Below are positions 1-10,800 of a stretch of 20,773 bases of DNA, piece by piece (positions within the stretch are counted from its first letter, which is position 1; each line of letters opens with the position of its first letter). The notes beneath the pieces were generated by a model. The model saw only the letters and a program-made list of their open reading frames with translations. It searched no databases and had not been told where the DNA came from. The DNA is from Pleurotus ostreatus/Saccharomyces cerevisiae fusant. Lineage: Eukaryota; Opisthokonta. The translations under genes and the position numbers were made by a program. The stretch is taken from positions 1 through 20,773 of the forward strand of contig JAMQCK010000526.1 of NCBI GenBank assembly GCA_024196135.1, read 5' to 3'.

Positions 1-500
1 CGGTAGACGCGCTTCCGCGTCTTCTCAGCCTTCTCCTCTCGCATCGCAGTGTAGCCAGTCCGCGTGATGCGTAGGCCCGCGAGTTTGGCCTTCGTCTTGA
101 TAGGACGAGCGAAGTCCACGAACTTGCGCCGGGCTGAAGGGCGCGCTGTGAGCTCCCATGGCTTCTTGTCCGCCTTCATGTGCGCGCGCTTCCGCCTGCG
201 CTTCTCGTGAGACAATCGTTTGTCTCGCGACTTCGCGGCCGGCGAGTCAAGAGGTTGTGTTGAGGCGTTGGAAGTTGTCGAAGAGGATGCGCGAGATAGG
301 ATGGGAAAAGGGTTCTGGGCGGGTGGACAGGACTCGGCGTCATCTTCCACCGCGTCTTGAAGGTCGTAGTCGCCCTCGTCCTCCGAGTCCTCGTGCTCTT
401 CGGCGCCATATGAGATGCTCAGTTCATCCAAGTCGACGTCGGTGTCGATAGTTGGTCCTTTCCATCCGCTTGGTAAAGTCTTGCCATGGCGAAGTTTCAT
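1..500 (-). CDS. Partial basic protein, N-terminal part; possible N-terminus of a fungal TET/JBP-like 2OG-Fe(II) oxygenase
   Basis: A reading frame opens with ATG at 500-498 (A at -3) and stays open without introns for 166 codons to the left edge, so the gene is cut by the window. The protein begins MKLRHGKTLPSG. It has an acidic stretch (about residues 34-56), a Ser/Thr/Pro-rich stretch, a strongly basic block (SHEKRRRKRAHMKADKKPW, about 99-117) and then ARPIKTKAKLAGLRITRTGY and RKRVYR near the edge. From memory, this order (basic block, conserved 'TGY.x.R' patch, then 'R..Y') resembles the N-terminal extension of multi-copy Agaricomycete proteins carrying a TET/JBP-type 2-oxoglutarate/iron oxygenase domain. 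The catalytic domain would lie outside the window, so the function is not shown here. The basic block could bind DNA or act as a nuclear signal. That the frame is coding is fairly sure; the family is tentative. Confidence 0.5.
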   Translation of the reverse strand, partial: MKLRHGKTLPSGWKGPTIDTDVDLDELSISYGAEEHEDSEDEGDYDLQDAVEDDAESCPPAQNPFPILSRASSSTTSNASTQPLDSPAAKSRDKRLSHEKRRRKRAHMKADKKPWELTARPSARRKFVDFARPIKTKAKLAGLRITRTGYTAMREEKAEKTRKRVY

Positions 501-955
501 GATCCTAGGGTACTTTTAGCGCATGTAATAAGGTTTCGTGTGGTACATAGGCGGCAGGTGAACCTGACGCGACGCCGGCCTGCATTCAATCCAGAGTCCC
601 AAGCTTGAGTCTCTCTCTCGTCCGCATGCCGACGCGCGTACAGTGGAAAAGATATATCCGTAGCTACGAAGGAGCAACATCGTACGCACCTGTCAAGCCG
701 GGGATACCTTAGCCTTGCAAGATGTGCGTCAGGTCAAAAGCAAGAGGCGCGTCGTGTACGATCGGGTCTCCACGTGTGCAAACGCGATCACGTGCCTTAT
801 GTTCCAGACCTTCCATTGTTCGCGAGTTCGAACCCAGCCATTTTTCGAGATGAAAGTCGCACTTTGGACGATTTCTCATTGAAATGCTCTATCGTTATGC
901 AAAGTAAAGGTCAGGCTAGAGAGTATTTACTTCATAAGCCCTACTATTCAGAAAC
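501..955. other. Intergenic stretch, upstream region of the left-edge gene
   Basis: No convincing coding frame on either strand. It lies between the stop of the 336-aa gene and the ATG of the left-edge gene, both on the minus strand, so it should hold the terminator of the first... that is, the 3' end of the upstream gene and the promoter of the left-edge gene. A TATA-like stretch (gatatatcc, around 649-657) reads on either strand but lies about 150 bases from the ATG, so it is only a weak candidate. Confidence 0.4.
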
Positions 956-2211
956 CTACGCCACAGAACTTCCTTCTCCTCGCTCTTCATTGTCCTCCAC
1001 ATCCATAGCGACGCCGTGTAGGCTCAGCGTGGACATAGCCTTACGTATCTTGGTGACCGGACGCTCCTCGGAGTCTTCGACCAGAAGGCCGCGTGCAACG
1101 GGGGCGCGCTTCTTGGTGTTGGTGGCGACTTCGTCTAGCTGCTTCAGGGCTAAGGCCTGGTAGAACTTGTCAGCCATTGTGCAGTCACGAACGCGCTCTG
1201 AATTCACTCACCGTCGACAAGGAGTCATCGATGAGCGTGATGGAACGGAGCACGAGGTTGAGCTCCGACGATCCGTGCGGCTTGTTATCTTGCTTGATAC
1301 AGACCGCAAAACCGATACGAACGATGTCGCCGGCTCGGAACCGGGATGGAGTGACGGGAGTGTGCCTGCGCAACTTCAGAACCGGTAGAAAGGCTGAATA
1401 TCGCGCAACGTACCTGAAGACTCCGCCCTCGTCCTCATATCCCTTGATGTACTGGACCACGTTATCGGGGGTATGAATGCACCCATCCGTCATCGCTCGG
1501 TTCAAATCGTCGAAAGGATCGATGAGCTTCGAGAACGGCACAGATTCCTTGTCCTTCGCGTCGTCGCCGGTGGTGAAGTAAGGGTTCCACGCCGCAAGAT
1601 GGTCCACGGATATACGCTCGCTGGGGAAGGGTGCGCTCTTGACGGCGTGGCGGTCAAGCTTGACGTACGCGTACTTGACGGCCCGGACTGCATGCGCCAT
1701 CGTATTCGCTCCCGCTCCATGTACACTGACGCTCTGGCGGAAGCTGCTGAAGACCGCCTGGCGCGCGTGCGTATAACGCCTGAACATCCTAATCAGCCAT
1801 CAAGTATCCGAGAGTTTGCAGGACTTTCAGACGTACCTCTTCGGCTTGAAGGGGGGCAGAAGTTTCTGGACCAAGACGCCGACAGTGTACAGCGTGAGCT
1901 CCTTCTCCTCGTTCGACTCCGCGTCGTCGATGAAGAGCCTATGGGTCGTGCTCGACGCACCCTCGTCCGAAGCCACTCGCGTATCGATCGCCTGTTATCT
2001 GATTGAGAACCACGATGATATATGTCCAGTCAAAGACTTACCTCGACGTCGTCAGTCACGTACAAGCTGCCGGCCGGCAGCAGCTCTGTTTGTCCGTGTT
2101 TGGACATGAACGTGTCAATGATGACTTCTGTTGATTCTGACTTCAGCTTCTGCATCATCGCGCGTACGAGCTGCACTCACTCGCTGCCTTGTAGTCGAAG
2201 TTCTCGTCCAT
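956..2211 (-). CDS. Unrecognised 336-aa protein, six exons, with a possible OB-like beta segment
   Basis: Model: exons at 2181-2211, 2042-2136, 1837-1991, 1414-1788, 1212-1365 and 956-1156. The introns are 44, 50, 48, 48 and 55 bases and all have GT..AG ends. The start is MDENFDYKAA (A at -3); the stop is TAG at 958-956. The 48-base intron 1366-1413 keeps the frame if retained, so it could be skipped or real. I chose splicing because donor (GTACGT) and acceptor (CAG) are good. Residues 1-126 are mixed acidic/hydrophobic (e.g. LTLYTVGVLVQKLLPPFKPKR). Residues about 219-270 hold TPSRFRAGDIVRIGFAVCI, a polar loop and ELNLVLRSITLIDDS, an alternating beta pattern that could be an OB-type fold (inference only). 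The C-terminus is basic then acidic. I recall multi-copy Agaricomycete proteins with a 'GDIV...LRS..LLD' pattern but know no function. It is divergent from the 3139-6973 gene. Confidence 0.7.
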
Positions 2212-3138
2212 GATGGTGGTTGAAGGTGAGGTGTCATTTGTTTCCGTGGTCGTCCGATTTTAAAGGACTCGGCAGAACGCGTCGTGAGGGTCCACAATAC
2301 AATTTGCCTCCGCTTGCTGTGTATTTGCCTGTGTTGTCGTCTCTACGCGCTCCAAAGCTCTCTGGATCGTTCGCGAAGCTCTTGACGGCCGTTGCTTCTT
2401 GCCGCATCTGCCAATTCTAGCCCCTGCTGTTTTTGCGGCTATGAATCCTGTCTTTCGTTCCCTGAAGTTAGTGACTCCGTCTAATATGTGGTATGTACGG
2501 TCTCCTTCGACCTACGGATAGATCCTGGCTATACGGTGTAGCAATCCAGGCTGTACAAAGGAATAGACTTCGCGCAAATGTAAGTCGCTGCTTGTCAGCT
2601 CGCGCCGTCGCTTGCTTCACGAGGTCCCGATTATTCACGCCCTGATCCAGAACATGGGACCCTACAATCTGTCGCCTTGGCGCGACTGTGCCCGCTAGTC
2701 GTTGCCAGCTTAATCCATGCGGTGAGGAAAGCTCTCGCCGAAAACGGTGGTTTCTGCGCGTCTCTGATATCTCCATATAGCGATGTTACCCTCGTTGCTG
2801 TGCGACGGTGTCCAGGCGAGCGGATAGTCGGACAACTTGGCGCCGCTCTAGCTTCAGGATTGAACAAATGCGCTATTTTCACCTGGCGCTGGGCAATGGT
2901 GTTGCTTCCGACTGATCCGACAGGGAGGGAATATATCTACCCTACGCGCCAACCACCTCTCCGCCCGCACACAATCTCGCCCTCATCTCTTCTCTCTGAG
3001 AATCTATCTTCGCGCCTTTATCCTCCAAGCTCCCGTAACTTCCAACCGCATCGACTACGATGACTCAGTAAACCTATCGCTTTTCCTGAACCAGCCTACG
3101 CGTCTAACGTCTCCCCAAGGCTTCCCGTCAACGCTGGC
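2212..3138. promoter_or_regulatory. Divergent promoter region between two intron-rich genes
   Basis: 927 bases between the ATG of the minus-strand 336-aa gene and the ATG of the plus-strand 23-exon gene. I found no convincing gene here. Toward the plus-strand gene there is a TATA-like aatatatct at 2930-2938, followed by a pyrimidine-rich tract (about 2946-3050), a common look for fungal core promoters and 5' leaders. The region probably drives both genes; exact start sites cannot be read from sequence alone. Confidence 0.45.
3060..3071 (+). promoter_or_regulatory. Possible three-codon upstream ORF overlapping a GCN4/AP-1-like TGACTCA site
   Basis: ATG ACT CAG TAA lies 68 bases before the main ATG of the 23-exon gene, downstream of the TATA-like element, so it may sit in the 5' leader. 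The same bases contain TGACTCA (3061-3067), the palindromic-type site known for Gcn4/AP-1 bZIP factors. Only one of the two readings may matter, depending on where transcription starts. Confidence 0.25.
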
Positions 3139-6100
3139 ATGCCCGCCAATCTCACCCCTGATCAGCTCCAGGCGATCATGCTCTACCTGGCGCAGAACCA
3201 GATGCATATACCGTGAGTGTCGACGTCTCGCACGATATATCGGCTTTCTTCTGACGCCTTTCCGCTAGCGGTGCTGCCGCCGCACCCTCTCCGTCTTCAT
3301 CTTCCACCACTCTATCTTCTCTTTCTTCCGTATCCGAATCTTCCCTTGGCTCGTATGTGTCTCATTGTGATGCTTTCCGACCATATTTACTGACGGCTTT
3401 GACAGCGCTGGCCCTGGTGGCACTTCACTTTCTTCCGGCCCTGGTGGCCCCGCTCCCTTAGCTGGCCCTGGTGTTCCACCTCCCGCGCCCGGTGGCGAAA
3501 CGTGCGTGCTCCTTTTCCCGTCATTCAGGAATTTTCCCTCACTGCTATCACAGAGCCACTGGCGTGGCGGCTGTAGAACATCCTGCCCGATTGACAACCC
3601 CCCCTCCTATCATTCGTACTTCGTCCGTGCTCTTCAACAACCCCTGTCGCCTGCCTTATCTCACACATCCCTAGCTCTCCCCCACCCACGCCTCGTACTC
3701 CAGCGAACCGGAAGTCCAGGCTGGGTGCAGTCGCACCGGCGCCCGCTCTGACTCCGTCCTCCAAGTTGGCGCAACTTACGCTCGAAGGGAATAAGTAGGT
3801 TTCCTCCCCCTGCCCGTCAAGCTGCCACTGATGCCTTTCTCCGTGGTAGAGCGTCGCCCTCCCCCTCTGGTCGAAAGTCTCGGTCGTCTACGAACGCTGC
3901 GCATCCCAAGCCACCTCTTCCCACGGGGTATGATCCTGCGTACGTCTCATCCGTGTCATTATGGTTAATATACCCGCGTGCTCATTGATACATGCAACAT
4001 AGATTGACGTTCGAAGAGCCCGCTGCTGCCGATGGGGGCTCACTTCAGCGCCCGAGCAGCTCTTCCAACGTTCCTTCGGCACACGAGAACCAGGATGAGT
4101 TCGTACCATCTCTAACTGCGCCCTCTTTACCACAGCAACTAACTTTATCCTGTAAGGTCTCATCCCTGCGAAGACTTTCCGGAAATAGTCACCGCGCCTC
4201 CTAAGGCTGTCGCTGCCGAGGATACGATGCAAGTCGAGTGAGTACACCTTCGCTCCGACTCCCGCTGGGGTAATGTTTCTGAGTACGCGCTATAGTGCCC
4301 CGAGTCGTTCGAGGCGCTCGCGCTATGAGTATGCTTTCGGCGTATTCCACCAGTATCCTTGTGCTAATCCAGCCTTTGTAGACCTACAACGAAGCGTTGG
4401 ATAAACACTCGGACGACTTGCTCGAAGTAAGCTCCTCACTTGAGACCCTACGCCAACTCACTTACCCTCTGCCTGCGCAGCTCCGAGTCCAGCCCGCCTC
4501 CATCTGTGAAGGAAAGCCCAAAGAAGAAGGTCCGCGTCCAGTCGCCTCGCCGTCCCGCACGCGCCCGGACCTCCTCGAAGAAGAAGACGGCGAAGAAGTC
4601 CTCCAGACCTGCTCAGAAGCAGACATCACCTGCTCCCACCACCTCGCCAGAAGGTACTGCTTCATCCGGACCTGCTGTCGCATCCGAGGATGTCGACATG
4701 CATACCGTTGACGACGACGCAGTTCGTACACTCGAGTAAGTTCTGCGCCTACTGACCTCCTTTTGTGTTGCTGATTTACGCTCAGGACGTGGCTCGAGCA
4801 AGTCAAACAAGGTCGCCAGCTTGCGGAGTACGACTTGCATCCACATTACACCTTGAATACGACTGACGCACCTCCACAGGCTTGGGATCACCTTTACCAA
4901 CGCCCCGCCCTCTCACGACGATCGTGCAGAAGCGGTTCATCGCGGATCCTCAGTCCATGATGAGCCGCCCGAGACCGCTCCCTCCCAATTCATCGACGAT
5001 GAAGCAGAGGAGTGCAGTCCCGGGAAGGACGAAGCAAACGACGATGGTGACCTCGAAGGTTTCATCGTATCGGACGGCGTGGTTGAGTACGATGATGACG
5101 CGCCTGCCCTTCCCGACGACGACGACAACGACGGCGGCGACAACGACGGCGACAACGACGGCGACAACGACGGCGAAAACGACAATGAGGACGAGGACGA
5201 CAATCGCGGGAGCCGTCTGACACGGTACGCTTTGCATTGTCGATCAGAGTCGCGGATTAGCACTGATAACGCTACAGCCTTCATCGTCGCTCCGGTAGCA
5301 GCACGAAGGGCCATGATACAGGCCAGTACGTATGATCCTGCTTTCTCTTTGACATGCGCTTTCGCTGACTCTCCGCGTAGTGAGTCTGAGGTTGAAGTTG
5401 TCGATAAGTAGGTGTGTCTACGACTTACGTGTGCGTCAGCTCACTTCTTTGTGCAGGCTTGATAAAGGGAAGGGTCGTGCCGTACCTCTTCCTGCGGGGT
5501 TCCTTCCTCGTGCTGCCGCGGGGAGCACAGCAGGCGCCTCCGCGAGCTCGGAGGCTTCCGCAACCCCCCTCGTCCCCGATGCAAGCTCCCGTACTTTCTC
5601 CGGGGTCGCCACCGACAGCGCGCGTAGTGCTTCCAGTAGCGTCAGGAACGCTATGACCCTCGTCGCCTCTGGCTCTAAGGTACGCACGCGTTATGGGCTT
5701 ATATTGTGAGACCCTCATCCTAGCGTTCTATAGGCGTCCAAAGGGCCTGCATGGGCAGCGATCAAATCTGTGACTACGTTCTATCCGGGATCCATGGCAG
5801 TCAATGCGTCTGCGAACGTTTGTCCTCGCCTGTGAGTGGCTCGGAATCTGCGTATATTGGCGTTGCTAATCGCACCATAGTACGCTCAACGGCAACCTGT
5901 TCTCCTATGCCACGTACCAGAGTGATCTCTTGACCAGTATTGGCTTCGCTAATGGTGTGCAACCTGTCCCTGGGTAGGTCGTACTTTGCGTAGCTTGCAC
6001 AATCTGACATCCTTCTCAGCGACTGCGCATTCATCTCCGACATCAGCACGGATGCTTATGGCAACCCCAACATCGACGTCGTAGCCGCGGCTGAGACCAA

Positions 6101-6973
6101 TATTCACCGAAAGTATGTAATTCCCTGATAATTTCTCTTCTTTCTGTCTCAATTGAGCAACAGGAATCTCATCTTGGGGTTGATGCTTCGCCGTCAAGGC
6201 TGCTTCATTAACGACGCGACCATCGACCCCACGGAGATCATGGCCGTTCAGGTGTCACCCGCTGGAAGCACCTTGCGCTATAAGAGCGTCCTCGCAGATA
6301 CACGCGCCCCTGCCGTGTCTATCACCCCCGGCGTCATCAGGATGTGGAGCCTCGACACGCCCACAACCAACCCCAACCCCGTCTGCTTCCTCACCATGAC
6401 GCCGATGGAGGGGCTAGTTGACCGTCTCATCGGGTGCCAATGCATGAATTTCGGCCAGCGTGAGCTCGTCTGTACCACGCTCAACAACGCGATCCGTTTT
6501 GCGACTGTCCCCACATTTGGACGCCCAGCACGTAGGTCATTCAACTTGAAGTATTCGTTCCTGAACTCATATCGCCCCAGCCCCCGTGTCAGCCCCCGCG
6601 TCCAAGATGAGTAGCTCGATGAGGCGCAGCACCGCTGGACCATCGATGCGCCGTTCTGTCAACTTTGAGCCCACCACGAACGATCCGGGTAAGAGATGCA
6701 AATCAGGTCGCTGCATTGGTCTAACATGTTATTCTAGTCCCCGTCCTGGATGCACGCCACACGAAGCTCCCTGACGACATCGGGCTTTGGACAAGCGTGC
6801 TTCCTCGCTATGAGGGACCGCTGCCCGACAACGCCGTCGCCTTCGTTGCTCACACTACTAGCATGTGGGTAGGCACGCGTTCTTCGAGTGCACCATCAGG
6901 CATGTCCTATAACGTTCAGCACAACTTGGTTTTTGTCGTCATCATCGGTGAACTTCCGACGGGCTACGTTTAA
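3139..6973 (+). CDS. Unrecognised ~895-aa protein in 23 exons, with low-complexity N-terminal half and folded C-terminal half
   Basis: Start MPANLTPDQLQAIMLYL; stop TAA at 6971-6973. Exons: 3139-3212, 3269-3352, 3406-3501, 3554-3645, 3704-3794, 3850-3939, 4003-4151, 4189-4237, 4296-4328, 4382-4426, 4481-4735, 4786-4827, 4880-5224, 5278-5325, 5381-5407, 5457-5679, 5734-5831, 5881-5973, 6020-6112, 6164-6531, 6581-6688, 6738-6868, 6920-6973. Every junction is GT..AG and keeps frame. The 3646-3703 intron is the least certain (donor could be 3616), and the 37-base intron 4152-4188 is very short. Residues about 25-200 are Ser/Pro/Gly-rich. About 270-325 is Lys/Arg/Ser-rich (SPKKKVRV, SKKKTAKKSS), like a nuclear tail. 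About 367-482 is acidic with a GDND repeat. About 582-798 looks globular (LNGNLFSYATYQSDLLTSIG; PVCFLTMTPMEGLVDRLIG), and the protein ends VFVVIIGELPTGYV. The pattern recalls multi-copy Agaricomycete hypotheticals; function unknown. The basic and acidic tails suggest a nuclear protein. Confidence 0.72.
5136..5183 (+). repeat. 12-base tandem repeat coding for GDND units
   Basis: Four units of ggcgacaacgac (the last with gaa for gac) inside the acidic exon 4880-5224. They encode GDNDGDNDGDNDGEND, around residues 453-468 of the 23-exon gene's product, and are flanked by further Asp/Glu-rich sequence. A repeat of this kind can change copy number without breaking the frame. Confidence 0.85.
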
Positions 6974-7881
6974 TCGTCTTCTACTCATCATCATTCCCGT
7001 ACACTCGCCAAGATCCTCTTGTTCCTTATGTATCGTCTTCACTCGTCGCTCCTTCATAGCTTCCGATCCTTTCCTCATCCCGCTCCCTATCCGGCCCCTA
7101 CGTACTCCGCTCATCGCCATGTCCCTCACGCTTATTCACGGCCTTGAAGCCAACCAAAGACCGCTTATCTCTCATACCGCTCGTACTTGTCTTATTGGCT
7201 ACTTGCTCTATGTCGTAGTATGCGTGGTGGACTTGATTATTGATTAATGTACCCCTCTTCGACGTAGGTACTTCTAATATGATGGAACTTCGTCGACGAC
7301 ACTTGGAACTGTTGACTCATTTTTGCGGTTTCGGGTACTTCTTAACCTCGGTTTTAGATAGCTCGCTCAAGGCTCCCTACATAGCCACTGTTGTCCATTT
7401 TCGATCGGTCTACATGGTCCTGCGGCTCCATGGCGATATCACAATTCATGTCTCATGAGTTTTCTCAAAGGAAATGTGTTGCTGTCTCAAATGTTTTGCA
7501 TTGGCAGTGAGATAACGCACATCCTGCAAACATACTCCAATTGTTAAGCATACTTAGGTCCTTTCTCCCACTTTGTCCATTACGCATTTGTTCCCCAACG
7601 ACGAGGGAAGCTTCAAAGCCATCAATCCCGAAGACGCTGCCATATAAGGGTCTAACCCCGAATGTCGGATCAATGATATCTCCGTTGGTCAGATCAACGT
7701 GTGTGGCGCTCTCCGTCGATCACTGGCTTCTTCGCAACCGTCACCATCCTCACCAGCTTGCTGCTAATCCTCAGTCGATGCGCTTCAAGACCAGAATTGT
7801 GCGTTCCTCGTCACTTATCGTGAGCTCGGATGCTCATGACTCGGACAGATACAATTCGCAACTGCGCGCGCGCCGCAGATT
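6974..7881. other. Gene-poor flank between the 23-exon gene and the Helitron frame
   Basis: Holds the 3' region of the 23-exon gene, then pyrimidine-rich sequence and a stretch near 7233-7560 that looks more A/T-rich. The 5' end of the Helitron (expected to begin with TC after an A) should lie in this stretch or slightly inside the long frame, but several A|TC sites fit, for example near 7167 and 7677, and none can be chosen from a single copy. No other coding frame is convincing. Confidence 0.4.
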
Positions 7882-10800
7882 ATGCTGGGCGCTATATGCG
7901 CGCTCTACTTCTCCATGATATATCTCGCTTGCTCGTCGAGCCTTTTGCCTGAAGCCAACAAGGGACAAAGCGTATACCTGTCTGATACGCCGATTCACTC
8001 TAAGGCGAGTATTGACCACCTGCGCGCTGAGCTCACTACCACGACTGCAGGAGTCGTACCCTGCTCATTGCTCAACGCATCCCATGTGACGACTGTGTCG
8101 ATGCATGACATATTATCCTCAAGCTACTCATTTCCCTTCACACGAAGCACACTAAACGTCCCCTCCCCTTCGTCCATCTTATCCTCGTCGCAACGGCGTC
8201 GTCAACGTCGTTTGCTCACCTTGTCGCCGTTCACTCCAGTCCCGGTGAACGTGTCATATTCGTCGCCGCCATCGTCGTCATACTGGCTATCTCGCTGTCT
8301 ACTACCCGTCCTTATCTTTGATCCTGCCTCTACACCCAACGATCCACCAGCGAGGGAATCACGGATAACCATGCAAGTATCTTATTCGATTCATGACCAC
8401 GATGTTTTACTTACGGATGTGTGGCGAGTACTCTTGGCCGTCTCGAATCCATACGCTTCTAGCGACGAACGCGTGCTTAAAGGTGCGAGTCAAGGCGTCA
8501 GCGCGATGCAGCTCTCACGCCGTGTAGGCCTATACCTTAAGGCTCGTATACAAGACTGGGCCGATGCACGGACTACTCTCATGCGTTACTGGGTGAGAGG
8601 TCTACATATGCAGGATGCACTATTCAAGGATATACTCCATAGACGTCCGGATCTACGAGCCCTCGAGGCTTCTATGTCAAGGCATCTGATGAGAAAGACT
8701 GACTACCGCGCTCTCCGGACAGGTACCTACAACCGTCCACGCATAAGCGATTACTATTTTACTATCGGCGACGCCCGTCTGCTTCTCATACTCCCCTTCC
8801 ACTTCTGTATGAACGCGTTAACTGTTGCCCCATTATTCCCATTCGTACCATTCGTATGTACCTCGAATGTCCCTCAGCTTACGTGCCGCAACGAAAGGAT
8901 ATGTATGAGTCGCCGCGCCCTTCGTAAAACTGTCCGATTTGTCTTGGGTGGGGGTCGTTCCCGCGTCGACTGGGCAACGCTGCGTAAGTACGTCTCGGAT
9001 GCAGACGACGCGGCCTTCGACGATGCTTCCACGTTCGAGCTGGTGGATTATGGCAACGCTGATAAAATGAAAACTCACGCCAACGAAGAGGGCATGGTCA
9101 CTGCGAACATGCCGCTCGCGAACGCAGTCTGGTACATGACCGTGAAACAAATCCGATCTGCGATTGAATACCACAGTCTCGAATGGTCTTCGCGATGGGA
9201 CATCACCGATCTGCGCATGAACCTCAGTACTCACGAGTGTAATAACGAATGCAATCTGAATTCGCTTGTCACGATATTCAAGAGGCGCTTGACAAAGTCT
9301 GAGCGGAATAAGCAGGATCACGCTAGAAAGAAGAACTCACCATCCGCCAAACCTTCGGTCACAACCGTGGAAGAACCCATACGATTTCCGCCGCCGCCTG
9401 TGACAGATGAATTAGTAGAGGATATTGTGCGGGGATTCTGCTCAGATACCTCTCAGGAAGCCGTCGAAGAAGTAGGGTGCGCATGTTGTGGAATATTATG
9501 CAATAAATCTGAATCGAGGTCAATAAAAGACAAGAAAATCGATATGTCGTTACTCATTGAACCCCACTCTACGCGCCTCGAGCGCTTCTCTCCAACAGAG
9601 CCCGTCAGACATAGCGACGAGCCGGTGCTTGCGAAAGGCTGCGACAGGTTGTGCGTATCTTGCTACGCTGACCTCGTGGATGGGAAACGTCCCCTCTTGG
9701 CTCTCGCGAATGGGTTGTGGCTAGGCGAAGTACCGGATGTACTCAAAGGGCTCTCGTACGCTGAGATGCAGTTGATCAGCAAGATAAGACACAACCGTAC
9801 CGTAGTCCGTGTGCGATCCGGAAGAGGGAAGATGATAGCGAACGCTGTGATGTTTTCGAGCCCTATACCTCAAGTCTGTAAGGTTTTGCCGCCACATAGA
9901 GAGGAGATCAACGAAGTACTTGCCTTCACTTTTCTTGGAACCGCGCGACCCACACCAGAAGACTTCAAGAGGACCCCTATGCTGGTTAGGATAGAAGTTG
10001 TCGAAGCAGCGCTTCGCTGGCTACATCTCAACCACCCATCTTACCGCGACATACAGATATCTGCCGAGAATCTTGAGAGCTATCGTGTCGAAAACCCTCT
10101 GGTATGGGAGTTCAGACGGCTAGCTGAAGGTGATACCGTCCAAGAAGCGGCCGCGACTAGTATGGCGAACGACGACGTAGATGCGCCCGACCAAGGGCCT
10201 TGTCCCTTCGTGGTACACGGGCTCACGTCAGAAAAATACTCGCGTATGACGATCAATCAGCTTAAGACGGCGGCATTGGAACACTTACAAAATGGCCGCT
10301 CGGTCTTAGGAATCGGTCACGAAGATAAACCAGAGGGTATCTTCGATAATCCAAAGGCGTATCCTGCCATGTTCCCCTGGTTGTTCCCGTACGGTCTCGG
10401 TGGTATCGGCATGCACATCGGAGGACCTGGAACGCTGTCATCCATTGCTCAAAAACGACACCTCCTTCTTTATCACGACAAACGATTTCAGGAAGACCTG
10501 TACTTCCCTATGATCGCTTTCAACCACGAACAAGTCAAGGCTAGCGCTTCTGCTAGCAATATACTCGTTAAGCGCTCGGATTTCCCCCGGATTGTTAACA
10601 CGCTCACCTCTCTCAACCCAGCTGTGATGGGATCTTTGTCGCGCAGGCTCGAAAGCGGCGAGAGTCTAACTCCAGAGACAGACGATGAGCGCATCTGCTT
10701 CGAAGTCATTAGGAACTTGGATTTCATTGGTGGTCACGTACAAGGATCAGCGACAGCGAAGAAATACATGAGAAATGAGATCTGGTCCATGATCAACTTT

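Noticed and set aside
158..451. Plus-strand open frame opposite the left-edge gene
   Set aside because: It is the antisense of a longer, better-composed minus-strand frame, and its Arg/Pro/Ser-rich composition is typical of a shadow.
821..845. tRNA-like T-arm (agTTCGAACcc) followed by a T-run
   Set aside because: The flanking stem pairs poorly and no A-box, D-arm or acceptor stem can be found in the 80 bases upstream.
2468..3063. Open frames on both strands in the divergent promoter region
   Set aside because: Composition is irregular, there are no supporting splice sites or motifs, and the stretch overlaps likely promoter and leader sequence.
7882..8370. Hydrophobic N-terminus of the Helitron frame as a signal peptide or membrane anchor
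   Set aside because: Transposases act in the nucleus, and this stretch is followed by Ser/Pro-rich low-complexity sequence. It is more likely an upstream extension of the frame, with the real start further in.
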